Positions 46,546 through 63,897 of a DNA stretch of 64,000 nt are shown one piece after another. How positions within the stretch are numbered: the stretch's first letter is position 1; every line of letters starts with the position of its first letter. The DNA is from Hirudo medicinalis (lineage: Eukaryota; Annelida; Clitellata; Hirudinida; Hirudinidae), in NCBI GenBank assembly GCA_011800805.1, contig MPNW01000108.1, positions 266,332-330,331 of the forward strand, given 5' to 3'. The translations under genes and the position numbers were made by a program. Under the pieces are notes generated by a model. The model ran no database searches. It saw nothing but the letters and a program-made list of their open reading frames with translations, and was not told where the DNA came from.

Positions 46546-48590
46546 GGAAAGCAACTATCTGAGTTAACTTGCAAACCATTTTTTTTTATTATCGATGTAA
46601 ACAATTTAACATAATTTAAAAACTTCAGAATTGCTGCCATATTTTAGGACTTAGGTAGGTACTGAGTGATGACAGTGCGTGCACTCAAGAGGCTGAGAAT
46701 GAGTTCTGGAAAGTGGTGGGAAACAAACCTAAGAGAAGTGAGGGTTCAAACTGAGAAATAACAGAAAATTTTCAGGCTCCAAAGGATACGAACAAGCATC
46801 CTTGTAAATGAGGGAAATGCTAGGTTGAGCAGAGGTTGATGAAAGATGAATTATGTTTCCAATATGTATAGAGCAATGTTTATAAATGATATTCTATTAA
46901 ATATTTTAAAAATACCATGATTACCAAAAAGACTTCCCTTGTGAATTCTAGTCACGGGAAAGTTCATGTTATGAATGTTTCTCTCCAGCTCTTCCCAAAA
47001 TTGGCCACAATTAATTACAGGTTACTTGGATGAAACAGAATGGTGCCAAAATAATATCCATAATACCTTTGAAAGTTTTGTACCACCGGAGTTGTGGCAC
47101 GATTCAGTTGTGAAGGAGTTGAGAAAGAACCTGAGATAACCGCTTTAGACGAAGAATGTTCAAAAGAAATCATCATAAAGTGAACTTGAAAACCTCAAAA
47201 TTGTTCGAAACCGTCAGTGAATGTTACATTAAAATAAACCAATAAGTATTAACAGTACAAAACAGTACAAAAGATGACCCTTCAAGTTTTCAAGCCAAGA
47301 ACAAATGCTTGGAAGAAGGCGAAGGACGGCATGTGGGATTCAAATGACTGAATTCATGTTCATGTGGACTTTCGAAAGAATGGACAGTTTGTTTCTTGAA
47401 CTTGAACCTTCAAAACAACTAATTGAGTAGGTAGAAGCAATGATAAAGACGTTTTAATGGTAAATTCTTTTGTACTTCAAAATATCTTCGCTGTTGTTTC
47501 AATGAAGTCATCTGCTGCCCAGTTTGCCTGCTTCGATTGCTATCAGTTGCACTTGATTTTCTTATATTTTTATGTACGTTCGACGTGTTACCGGCAACAC
47601 GAGTCACCTTCTGACGCAGCGTGCAGTCTGATCTGCAGTCATCGTAAGTGTCCTGATTCCGCACGTCACCCAACCAGGCTTCTCATCATTTTCATCCATT
47701 TCCAGATATCATCCACACTCCTCCAAACCCCCCTCCAACCCTGTTTGCTGATCCATCCGGCATGAAACATTATATACCATCATTGCTTGCGTGTTAAATC
47801 ACGGAAAAGTCTCGAGTTGCGAGTGGTCACAGATGTGAAGCAGTCGAATGTCGCTGCACACAAGGATAACTGTGATTGATCGAGGCGATGTCGTCACTCA
47901 TCAAGAGGGAAACCTCACATCGCCAAACAGCTGCCTTGCTGATATAAAAGCCTGGAAATGATACTCCTGAATGTTCGGTTACCTACGTCTTCAAATCCCG
48001 GTCAGTATTAATTATCGACCGGTATTGATCAGCATCCTGTGTCTTTCTCTATATGAGCAACTGTTTCATATCAATTTGACGTGTTCACTTTGAGGAGGAT
48101 TATCTTCATTTCCTTCAAACACTGGCGACAAAAAATTGATGAACCCTTTAATTGCAAAGCTACTTTGATAAGAAATTGAAAGCTGTTCAAGTCAGACATT
48201 TTCGGACATTGGACTGGTTGTAAGTGAGACTTTCTTTGACGGGCGAAACTTTCGCAAGATCTGAACCAACAAGTGGTCGGTGGGATTTTCGTCCGTGCAA
48301 GAGAGCTCGTGTCGTCTCAGGAGATATATTAAATTTTATTTCTAAATATTTTCTTTGAAATAATTACTTCGTTTTCACTCTAATGTTTGATTATTGCAGC
48401 CAAATAATAATCGACAGAAGTAAACTCTTTAAAAATGAAGTGAATAAATCAGTACAAAAAGTTCAAAGACATTTTCCATGTGAATACAAAATATGATACA
48501 ATAATAATGAGTTTTGTTTGGCTTCACGACAGCGGCTAAAGGTCCGACAAGAAGTTTCTCTCCAGAATGAAAGAGTGGGCTGTTTCATCG
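46546..48590. other. Intergenic region with one promoter-like spot
   Basis: No gene supported. At about 47951, GATATAAAAGCC is a good TATA-like match on the plus strand, with TTGCGAGTGGTCA about 130 bp upstream; nearly the same 12-mer occurs at about 49419 upstream of the phospholipase gene. No convincing ORF follows it. Confidence 0.35.
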
Positions 48591-49285
48591 TTAGAAGGAC
48601 TTCAACGAGAAGGTTCTTATCCTCTTTTCCGTCCTGTAACTCTGACACTCACCTCTGCCGTTCCAGGACTCGCAGACTCGCGTTCTATCCACACGGAAAC
48701 AGGCAGCCATGGCGTTGTTGAAGAACAGGTTGCCAATCTTCCTCACCTTCTCCTTCACATGATCCTGGCCATGTCTGCTGGCCATCTTCAGACACGATCG
48801 AAACCTGATCAAATTGATGTCACCAAGTCAGAGCTCCGACATTCAATTGTAAAGACGGTAACCTTACTAACTTTTGGCAGTAATGTTATTACGATAAAGA
48901 AGATAGTGTTGCAAATAGCGTTTTAAATTAAATATGTGACATATACAGTTCCCCATAATAAATTCGTTCAAAATAATAATAACAGTTCGAGAATTCAGAC
49001 TTACTCTTCGTCACATTCACAATGGCTGATGGTGAACATCCTGAAGTTGTAGTAACCAAACCTGGTCGTCATGCCGCGTATCGTGGCCGGGCAAATGTCA
49101 TGAATGCGGCAGCAGGAATCGATGGACGTATAGGCGCCGTCGATGGCGTCTCGAGACGATGATGCATTTCCGAATCCACACCAGGTGGTGCCTCTAGAAA
49201 TTCCCTGTGGCATGGAACTGGGATCGCCCAAAACGATCCCCCAAAACAGCATCAGAGTAACAGTGAAACCTCGACAACGCAGCAT
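48591..49285 (-). CDS. Secreted group III (bee-venom-type) phospholipase A2, two exons, 164 aa
   Basis: Calcium-dependent enzyme that hydrolyses the sn-2 ester of phospholipids outside the cell. Exon 1 is 49285-49005 (donor GA|GTAAGT) and exon 2 is 48804-48591 (acceptor TTTGATCAG); they join in phase. Residues 1-20 (MLRCRGFTVTLMLFWGIVLG) form a signal peptide. TTWCGFGN is the calcium loop and SCCRIHDICP the catalytic His-Asp core. HCECDEE-F-SCL and a C-terminal trio of Cys (ACF, VCES, ECQS) match the group III pattern. All key residues are present, so it is probably active. An internal GGTGAGTG near 48651 looks like a splice donor, but the open frame through it keeps the expected last Cys. 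Venom, digestive or housekeeping role cannot be told from sequence. Confidence 0.9.
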
Positions 49286-49380
49286 ACCGGCTGAGACTTG
49301 ATGAGCGAATCGATAAGGAGATAAAGAACTCAGAGCTCCAACACAACTAACTCTTTATTCACCTTGTCTGCTTCTAAGCA

Positions 49381-49388
49381 CTTTTATA
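49381..49388 (-). promoter_or_regulatory. TATA box of the phospholipase A2 gene
   Basis: TATAAAAG on the minus strand, about 95 bp upstream of the start codon, leaving room for a 60-70 nt leader. TGACCACTCGCAATCC lies about 30-45 bp further upstream. Confidence 0.55.
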
Positions 49389-49949
49389 GCAGACTAACGA
49401 AGCCGTCATTAGTGACGGATTGCGAGTGGTCAAAGTACAGACGAAGAGGCATGCTTGAACGCGCATCACGAAGAACCAGAGAAATGTTTTCTTTCTCAAA
49501 CTTTCATCAATTTTCTGAAGCACTTAAAATCGAAACAAACTTTGGTGAAAATATCGAAATTCAAAGAACAAATGCCCCTAAAGAACAACTCTTCATCTCA
49601 AACCTGGTTTTTAACGAGCACAGAACCTACAACAGAATAAAATGCTTTCTATCTAGTTATAATATTACTACTACAATTAAATATTATTAATATTTAATGT
49701 AAAAAAAAACATTTAACTTGAGTTTACATCCGCTTGAGCCAAAAAGGAATTTGAAGGTGGAAAAACAGCAATTGAACATCTCAAACTCCATGCAAAGCGC
49801 ATAAAAACAAATAGATACTTTTATAAATCTCTAAGATGTGACCGAGGTTGTAAACAAATATTTAAAATATATAAATCCATGTAATCTGCCAACATAAACT
49901 GAATAAAAATCCAAGCAATCAAATAACTTAAAACAATTTGTTGACTAGA

Positions 49950-50371
49950 ATGCGGATGAACATCACGATGCTAGAAGACGACGATAAGATCGAATGCGAC
50001 GATGAAGGTTCGTATGAAACGTTGAGCATTACTTCATTCGTCGACTCCGCTCGAAAGAGTACGTCGAGCAAAGAATTAGAATTTAATTCAAACAACAGAA
50101 CTTAAAACATCGGAGAATTCAAGTGAGGAAATGGTTAAGCGCAGGAAGTCGAGGGAGTGCAAATCTCGGGTGAACGCGAAAAACCCGACGACGAACCTGG
50201 TCGAGATGAAGGCTTCGATAACGAAAAGTCGTGTCGGCATCGCACGTAATTGAGCAGGTACCTGTTAAAAGCCGTTCGAGAGGGAGAATCCTCAAATTTA
50301 AACTACCCGAACGAGCGGGGATTGGAACGACGATAAGCAAATTAAAACTCCACTTAGAGGCAAGATATTAA
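49950..50371 (+). other. Chain of short open frames in three frames, possible gene or decayed gene
   Basis: ATG 49950 opens 51 codons (MRMNITMLEDDDKIECDDEG...) to TAA at 50105. A second frame carries SENSSEEMVKRRKSRECKSR and onward to about 50250. A third frame carries EQVPVKSRSRGRILKFKL and onward to TAA at 50371. Together they give about 140 hydrophilic residues in GC-richer sequence with few stops. Either two assembly or real frameshifts break one gene, or short introns were missed. No family recognised. Confidence 0.3.
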
Positions 50372-50420
50372 GAATCCAACGTTCACTAAAAATATCTTTT
50401 CCTTGCATTTATCTCTGACT

Positions 50421-55790
<5,370 letters not shown>

Positions 55791-56049
55791 CTAAAATACA
55801 AGATCAATTATAACATTATAATTATTCTGATGTTGGGAAAACGTATCGAAAATCAAATGCTAACCCTCGAATGTTTAGGATGGGACATGTCTAGTAATCT
55901 AGATAATATTCATAAACATGGTCTGCGAATTGATGAACTACAAGAAACATGAGTCCAGGCAAAATCTGTTAAATCCTGCACTTACGCTGCATTATTAGCA
56001 CCGTCGCCCAAATTTAGCGGCTTCTCAGCAGAACACTCACCATCTCCAC

Positions 56050-57930
56050 AACTGCTCAAAGATGCTGATGATAAACAGAGATAATTCGACATGTTATTTA
56101 AAAATTTTATTGTACTCCTTTTTTTCCGAAATACTCTTTCAGAGACGGACTCATTGTTGTGATGACATGTTTAAAATATTTTCTGTGAATCTCTTTTTAT
56201 TCCATAGAGGGCACGCTTGCAGACGTAAAAATATCTTAACATGTTTTTAAATCCCAGTTTGTGTAAAGCTTCAAGGAGAGAATATCACAATGTGTTACAC
56301 ATGTAACATATTAATATTAATTTTGGATCACTTAAAAATGCTATGAGATTTTTATATAGGCTTAAAGTCTAAATATTAGAGAAAACAATGCTTTATTATA
56401 AGTCAACAATCACAAAAACGAAATCCCCTTTAATCATTCTAGATCGTCTTTATCTTATCTATTTTTTAAATTAAGAGAGTAACAAACAAAATAAAATGTG
56501 GTCTGCAAATTTCCGCAATTTGTGTAGCATTAATGGGAATTCTCTTGTTGCCTCAATGCCTTGAAGCTTAGTGAATTCAACTGAATGTTTAATTGCTGAG
56601 TAAGCTGGGTAAATAATTCTAAAATAAATTTAATTTAAAAATCGTTTCAAACATTTTCAGAGAATGTTGTTTTAAGAATGTACATCTGTAGACTTCAAAT
56701 AATTTGTCACAAATCACGCAATAAGTATTGTTTGCTCTGATCATCAGTAAACCTTTCATTCAGTTCAGCTTAGCAATTCGCACGAAACAAATTTTGTTAC
56801 ATTGCAAAATATCTCAGCCTGAGACTGTAATATTTTTTTAATGCGTCAAGTGGGCCCTAAGAATGATCAAACAATATCTTAACTAATGCTTTGAAAGTCA
56901 GCAGCCCTCATAACCACTGAATGCCTGGCTCTAGCAACCCACACTCGCTCTAGAAAGTAGCTAATCAAGTTCTTACTAATAATAGTACGATAAGCTGCTC
57001 TGAGACATCCGGAAATGATGCGATCAAAGTCCCAGGAAATGATGGAATTTTTGTAGTTTTTTAATTGCCAATCATTTCTTCGTAAGTAATTAGGTTGGTT
57101 GTTTCAATTATTAGGTCATTTGAAACCGAGAGATATCCAGGTTCTCAACATTTTAGTCACAACCAGAAACAATTTTAAACAGTCGCTGTTAGGGACAATA
57201 AAAATTAGAAATAATTTAAACATTAATTGTGCCAACATCGCTTTGGGCTTCAAATGGCGTCGAAACTAAAACATCGTAACCAAAGAATCGACGAATATTG
57301 CGTGAGAAAAAATTTAACACAAAAAATTCTGAGTAAAAATCGGTGCTTGGAACGCCTATGTGCTGGAATTTCCCAGAGATTTGTTGCTGGTCATAAAAGA
57401 AGAAGAAGAATGAATGACAACAATATTGTCACGATCGTACAGCAGGCAGTCGAATCATTGTTTGTGCAATTGTTTACAAACGGAAGTTGAGTTGAGAGCT
57501 TGGCACGTGATAAGAAATCCTACTCAATAATACTAATAATAGCGCTAAATGACGACGACGACGATGATGACGATGATTATGATTGTGATGACGACGATTT
57601 TGGTGACGATGGTGATGATTATGATGATGACTTCAAGATGAACGAACTAAAAGCAACCGTATATTAGCGAGATATTATGTGATAATTAAATTTGTCGTGT
57701 AAAGTACAAATATAACAGTGTCAATTAAGCATCATTTTGATAATTTAAACATATTATAAATGTAACAAATATGAGAATTATTTTAGTATTACACATCACT
57801 TTGTGATCCATGGCTCACACTCATAATGCGAGAATTTAGAAATGTTTTCAACGGTCATGATTCGAAATTTCATTCAAGGACGATTTAAATAAAAATACAT
57901 TTCACAACAATAAAAAAGACTAAAATGTAA
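56050..57930. other. Intergenic region between divergent kinase and tristetraprolin genes
   Basis: Presumably holds the 5' exons and promoter of the minus-strand kinase and upstream control DNA of the plus-strand gene. A GTAAGT donor at about 55980 and a GTGAGT donor at about 56040 (minus strand) may mark kinase leader exons, but phase does not settle the coding start. A GAC/GAT tract lies at about 57550-57635. Confidence 0.45.
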
Positions 57931-57932
57931 AA

Positions 57933-59403
57933 ATGAAATCATCGCAGAGCACCTTTTCAGCATTACAAATGAATGTGTGGAATTCACTGTCTTTCGAAGA
58001 CACGGTTGAACTTACTGAGCGGCTTATCAATGAGAATAGAAGTGACTTGAAGTGAGTCACAGAACCATGTTTGTTCTGCATTGATTGGCTGTGCATGAAT
58101 AATTATTTAAATTCGGATGTAATGACAACCTCAATTATCTCCATCACCATCCTAGTTGGCCTGAAATGTCATCTTTTTTGAAACTTTTCCACATCGATTT
58201 CGGTCGATTTTTGTCTCAATTAAATCCGATGAACGACATGAAAGTCTGTTTGTAGCTCAACAACATAGGGGATGCAATCCTCATCCTTGGTGTTCGCCGA
58301 GAGTTCAAAGGTCGGATCAAGCAATGAAGTGAGATAGAGAGCGAGCGAGCGAGCGAGTGAGTGGGTTACCATGTGACGTAAGGTTTGTAAGTTTGTAAGC
58401 AGGATTCTCAAAAATAGGAGCAGCTAGCGATGATATGAGTGTCGTTGTATATAAGGAGGAGTTTGTTACGCCTTGTATCAGTCAAGTGGCAGTTGAGCGA
58501 GGATGTCCTCATACGAGCAGAACAGGTCTATTGCTTCGCTACTCGAATTGTCGGACCATGTTCGAGAGAAACCGCTGCTGGTTGGTTTGAAGAGAAATTA
58601 TCTTTTCTCTTTGTTTTTTGCTTAATTCACTTTTATGTGAATTCTGCATGCGTTTATTTATTTTGAGTCGTATAAATAATATTCGTACAAAAATACAAAC
58701 AATGTTTTATCTTTTTAGTTAAATACATTTTAGTTTAATTTTTAACCGGTTGAAATTATATTTTACAAATTTCAATCTAATGTTTGGAGTGACTTGGTTT
58801 CAAATTAAAATTGGTTTCTATTTAAAATTTGTAATCTTACGAACTGGTAACTTAATTTAGAAAAATTATAAACGTGAACTTGTTACGTATTTTACAATTA
58901 TTCAATACCTTTATATAATAACAACAATAATAATAATAATATAATGTTTTAAAATATAGTAACATAAAATGTTTATAAAATGACATCAATTACTTCATCA
59001 GGGCAGAGGAGAGTCTATGATGGAGCGGCTACCTTCAATAAACGAGAACCAGCCCTTGATCATGCCCAGCTTATACCAGGACATGGCAAATTCCAGTCGA
59101 CAAGGACGATTATCAGTGGCTAATGTTTCCCTCTCCTTCCAAGCACCCTCACCCCCTCCCCAACAGTCCAACACCTGCCTTTCCCTACCTGCAAACATCA
59201 CCGACTTGTCAGTTCTTCTGTCTCAATTGAAATTAAACTCACCAGCTTCTTGCTTCGAGCAGAAAGTTGATGGTCCTCCAAAGTTGAGTCGCAGCATGAG
59301 CGAACCTTACCACCAACCGGTTGATTTGATGTCGCCGAATGCTTTCTCCAATCCAAAGTTCAACTCCAGCGTTTTCGACCTCCACGCCCTCAACAACAAC
59401 AGC

Positions 59404-59449
<46 letters not shown>

Positions 59450-60168
59450 GCAATACCACCAGCAACAACAATAGTAGCAGCACTTGTTGCCGCTACAAGA
59501 CCGAATTGTGCAGACCTTTCGAGGAAAACGGCTCGTGCAAATACGGAGAAAAATGTCAATTCGCCCACGGGAAGCACGAGTTGAGGTCCCTCGCAAGACA
59601 CCCCAAGTACAAAACGGACCTCTGCAAGACCTACCACACGACAGGACTCTGTCCTTACGGCCCCAGGTGTCACTTCATCCACAATGACGAGGAGCGCCAT
59701 CTGAACCTCATCAACAGGTTGGTCCTTGAACATCAGAGGCAGCAGATTCTCGTGGAGCAGCAGAACGACAAACTCGTTCGCCAGAAACAATTGCTTTTGG
59801 CAGCGGCCATTTCATCTCAGAAGCAATACAGCCATCCTGCTGCGCTGACGAGACACATGTCCGTTGATTCTTCGGTAGATCAGTTCTCTGCTCTGCTAAA
59901 TCTGCAGTCGACTCTTTCGTCTCTGCAGTCCAACCAAATCCCAGCCCAGCAATGTTGGCCGAACAGCCAGCCTTCTCTGTACCAGCAGATCAGACATATG
60001 TCCTGCGGAGGTTCGTCTGGCGATTCCCCCTCGTCCAGCATCACTGAGAGTCCTTCACCTAGTCCGACGTCCATCGAGGAGCCCGTCACTTCCAAGAACC
60101 TTCCCGCCTTTCAGACTGTTCTCGAGACTCTGCTCAAATTCAACAACAGAGCCTCGGTTTTGAACTGA
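57933..60168 (+). CDS. ZFP36: Tristetraprolin-type tandem CCCH zinc-finger mRNA-decay factor
   Basis: Binds AU-rich elements (UAUUUAU) in mRNA 3' UTRs and recruits the CCR4-NOT deadenylase. The main exon is 59007-60168. Two possible first exons join it in phase: 57933-58051 ([20 protein letters not shown]..., donor AA|GTGAGT; 426 aa) and 58503-58525 (MSSYEQN, donor AG|GTCTAT; 394 aa). The two fingers are [19 protein letters not shown] then EKCQFAHG, and [19 protein letters not shown] then PRCHFIH, with the diagnostic R/KYKTE/DLC leads and C-X8-C-X5-C-X3-H spacing. A polyAsn tract encoded by (AAC)n precedes finger 1. The C-terminal FNNRASV resembles the CNOT1-binding motif. The symbol marks the family; the invertebrate gene is co-orthologous to ZFP36/L1/L2. 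Confidence 0.93.
58374..58483 (+). promoter_or_regulatory. Candidate core promoter of the short tristetraprolin isoform
   Basis: A CRE-like TGACGTAA lies at 58374-58381, TATATAAG at 58448-58455 and an initiator TCAGTC at 58478-58483, with its A (58480) 32 bp from the first T of the TATA box. An in-frame ATG follows at 58503 and a splice donor at 58526. The layout fits a strong inducible promoter of an immediate-early gene. Confidence 0.6.
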
Positions 60169-60404
60169 AAGGAAAAGAAATGAAAAGAATTTCGATGCGA
60201 GAGAAATCCTGGCTGCTTGAAACTCAAGTTTATCTTCACATTAACGTTGCGCGCCTCACTTTGTTTTATCGTCAAGCTGTAACAACTGCATGACAATCGC
60301 CAGGTAACAAACACTTCACCTGGGCGCAGGTTGATTAGCAGGCTGGCATTTGTTGACCAAGTGAATTCTAGGTTGAATTGTGTTCGATGTAAGTGATAAA
60401 TAAT

Positions 60405-60950
60405 CTATTTATATTTATTTATGACATATTATAATATATTATATATATTATTTCTTTCTCCATTGTCTCTTTCACGGTATTTCTGCTTATTTAACATGAG
60501 AAATCCTTGCAATGAATTCATCCATTTCAATAATTTTGATATCCATCCTCATCGCCAACACTGCTTCTCAATGCCACTAAATTTAGATGCACCAGGCAGC
60601 AGGCAACACTGCTAGGGGCAAAGGTCATAGATATATTTTAAACTTTCCTTAGTTACCGACACAAACAGACACACATACACGCGCAGAGACAGACAGACAG
60701 ACAGACATACACATACCACGAAATCGAAATCGTTCTCATATCAGGCGTCGCTTCAAATGCAAGTTGTCACCGATAATTTCTCGTCTATTTATGAAATTGT
60801 GGATTTTTATTTATTCAGTTTACTTCGAACAGCCTCTGAACTTGTGCCTTAGATTATTTATTTTCAAATCCTTTCTCCGTTTAGTCAGGAACGGACAGGT
60901 TGTGTCCAATTGTTTGTCCATTGTATTTATTGACCACTCAACATTTGCAA
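60405..60950 (+). promoter_or_regulatory. AU-rich elements in the tristetraprolin 3' UTR
   Basis: CTATTTATATTTATTTATGA at 60405-60424 contains overlapping AUUUA pentamers and UAUUUAU heptamers, the target of this protein family. Further ATTTA sites follow at about 60488, 60784, 60814 and 60928. This suggests negative autoregulation of its own mRNA, as reported for vertebrate TTP. The true 3' end was not located. Confidence 0.6.
60661..60715. repeat. Short ACAC / AGAC repeats
   Basis: ACACACATACACGCGCAGAC is followed by AGACAGACAGACAGACAGAC: small dinucleotide and tetranucleotide runs. Confidence 0.8.
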
Positions 60951-61635
60951 GGGACCAATTTTAGTTGAATATTGCATGCTCCTTATTGTATCTCCCTCTA
61001 ATCTCCGACCTTCTGCATCAAGTTATACGAATCGGCGCTATATAAATGACTTGTTACAATTTCATCGTTTTGTCTTTGTTTTTGTTGGTTTTACATTTAA
61101 CAACAAAAAAACAACAACATTGTATTCGTTATTGCACCTTAACAACTTGGATGAGATTTCCTGGATTTGTGTGCTGCTCGCAACATTATTCAAGTCATTA
61201 AAGAGTTTCATCAACATTCTTCTCTGTCAGTCACTCTCTGTAGAGATCTGCGCCTTATCCGGGATGGTTGAAAAAGTGGGTTTTTTGGCGGGAGGGGAGA
61301 TTGCGGGTTGGGGAGTGGTTATGAGGTTTGTTGGGTAGCATTTGTTTTGTGTTTACCCATTAAAATTCCCCGAGTGAGGTCCTCAAACGCCTGGGTCGAT
61401 GTAAAAAAAATCCAAGAAAACTATTACGTGAGAAAATAAACTTTAAAACTCTTGTTTACTTTTAAATATTTGTTCGCACCAAACCACCCACCTATGGCTT
61501 CTGCTCAGAGCAGCTTTCTGATTGGTTGACAGGCGACCCTCAAGATCCTGTTCAATGATTTTGTATCAAAATTAACAATAATTACAGACTGGTTTCTAAG
61601 ATTTCATCGAGTTGTGGGCTAGAAGCTGTCCTCCA
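60951..61635. other. Stretch without a supported gene
   Basis: A 120-codon frame at 60976-61338 (LINISWIC-type, hydrophobic) lacks splice or homology support. It may be the distal 3' UTR of the tristetraprolin gene. Confidence 0.4.
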
Positions 61636-61747
61636 AGGATGATGATGACGAAGATGACGATGATGTTGACGTTAATAATGATTATGATTATTATGATTAT
61701 GATTATGAATATGATTATTATGTTTATGATTATTATGATGAGGACGA

Positions 61748-62110
61748 GGCAGTGGCGTAGTCAGGATTTTAAAATCGGTCGAGGTGGGAGGGGCAAATTT
61801 TGTAAATGCACTTAAATATTACAACAGTAAATGTTTTGTAAATGCACTTAAATATTAGAACATTGAAGTATGGCACTGGAGGATTAACGCAAACAATTAA
61901 TTCCAACAATTAAAGACGCAAGGANCTTGCAATTTCGTTATCGAAACTTAAATTACAAAGTAACAAGTATTCATGTCGGAAGCTTTCCTCATTTACTCTG
62001 GAGCTGTTTTACGATCAATAAATTGTTATTATTTATGATTTATAGGGATTCAAAAAATATCAAGGGGCAAACCGACAGGGGTAGGGACAAGTGCCCCATG
62101 CCCATGGGAC
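61748..62110 (+). mobile_element. hAT-like MITE, copy 2
   Basis: Starts CAGTGGCGTAGTCAGGATTT and contains AAATATTACAACAGTAAA and GGCAAACCGACAGGGGTAGG, matching copy 1 at 40775-40940. It contains an internal duplication of TTTTGTAAATGCACTTAAAT and one N at 61925. Confidence 0.65.
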
Positions 62111-62599
62111 AAGGAGGAAAATGTGTTACGATTGCAACGATGATGATGATGATGATAATGATGGTGATGATAGCCACAAACAAGTTGAAAGTTTAACAGG
62201 ATGTTGAGTGTAATTACCACAGGTCATGAATGCTTATCCCTTACACTCCGCAATCATCATCTTCACCACCGTCATCATCAGCAACAGCATCATCAACATC
62301 AACAAACACCATCATTATCATCATAATTACAACAACGCTTATAACACAAACAATTATTGTTACCACTTTTTCAATAACAATAACAAACGATAATTATAAT
62401 ATCAATAATTATAATGATAATAATAATAATAAATAATAATTTCATAGCCTTCACATCGCAGTCATCATCGTCGTCATCGTCACCACTGCCATCACCTTCG
62501 TAATGGCTTCCGCCTGATAAGATCATTCTTTCAATTTTCAAACAAAGGCTATCAGCTGCCTTTACGATAAGAATTAAATTTTGTTTCCACAATTGAGAG

Positions 62600-63100
62600 G
62601 TGGACTGTGATGATGACGACGACGATGATGATGATGATGACGATGACGACGATGATGGCGATGGTGATGATGAAGACGAAGACGACGACGACGACTCAAA
62701 GAAAGTTGATGAGTTTCAGTTCTTCTTGCAACCCGTTGATGACAACCTCATAACCACTACCATCGTCATTGTTGTCATCATCATCTTCCTATTCATCTTC
62801 TTCGTCATCATCACTCTTATCGTAATTCGTTGCTTTTTCTTCGACACTCTGGAGATCGTCAACGGTTTATATTATTATGATGGCGATGATGATGATAATA
62901 ATACTGCTGATGATGATGATGACGACGACGACTACGATGACGATTGTGGTAATGGTGATGATGACGATGACGATGACGTTTGGAGGAGGAGAGAACATTC
63001 CTTTGTTCATCAGACAACGGACAGTCACATGCTCGGAGTTGATTCTGATGGATCTGAGGATCTGAATCTCCAGATATTTTTCAACAATATGGATGAATGA
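62600..63100 (+). other. 166-codon acidic ORF with a hydrophobic core, coding status doubtful
   Basis: The frame reads polyAsp, then SKKVDEFQFFLQPVDDN, then about 30 hydrophobic residues (TTTIVIVVIIIFLFIFFVII), then FFFDTLEIVNG, a second Asp tract and a hydrophilic end (VWRRREHSFVHQTTDSHML...) to TGA at 63098-63100. It looks like a single-pass membrane protein with acidic arms. However, ATC, GTC and TTC codons in a degenerate TCA/TTC microsatellite would also give Ile/Val/Phe, so chance is a fair explanation. Confidence 0.25.
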
Positions 63101-63897
63101 ATGACTGAATGAATGAATGAATGAATGACCGAACGAATGTTGAATGAAGGGGTGCATGAATGAATGAAGGAAAGATGGCTTAATTGTTTTATTTGCCTCC
63201 TTAAATCAGAAAGTTAATCACGAAGTTCAGTCATTATTGTGGGTTGTTGTACTTGCTTGTTGCATTATTATTTTTAATTTGAATATATTTAAAAAAAAAT
63301 CACTTTTTGCGAAAGAAAACAAATTCTTGTACAATTTTAACATTGATTTTCATTCGCTCAATTCACATTTAAATTGTCATTAATCCGTCTTAATCATTGA
63401 TTAATTGTCATTAATCCACTTTAATTGGTAATTAATTCTGAGCAATTCATCCTTCCTCAGAACACGAAAATGGACCCTGGTTAGGCTCCGATGATGTTGC
63501 GTTGTAAATGTCGGTCTGAGGTCAGAATATCACCTCAGCCTCGTATTGTGTTGCTTTGTGTTGTTGACGGCAACAAGTTATTTCGAAGTCAGCAACTCTT
63601 TCGACGAAGTTTTCTTCCTCCCACCCTGGATTTCTTCTCTCGTTCATTTTTCACTTTTCATTTTCTCTGATTTATTGATTTGATATATTATTATTTTTTA
63701 CATTTTGAGTTCAATTTGTTTCAATTAAATCTTGCGGTTTACATTACGTGCGAGTTTTTGTTCGGTTGTTCGAGTTGTGCTGGAATTACCGCCTGCTATA
63801 AATAAATTATTAATGTGATAACTCTTTCTGCGTAAGCTCCATAATTGGACGGATTTCTGAGGAGAACGTGTCGATCTTGATGAATGTGTTGCTCTCG

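Noticed and set aside
57227..57490. 87-codon basic ORF upstream of tristetraprolin
   Set aside because: No splice sites, no homology I recognise, and composition similar to the flanking noncoding DNA. Kept out for lack of support.
59390..59596. PolyCys frame antisense to the tristetraprolin polyAsn tract
   Set aside because: Shadow of the AAC repeat on the opposite strand.
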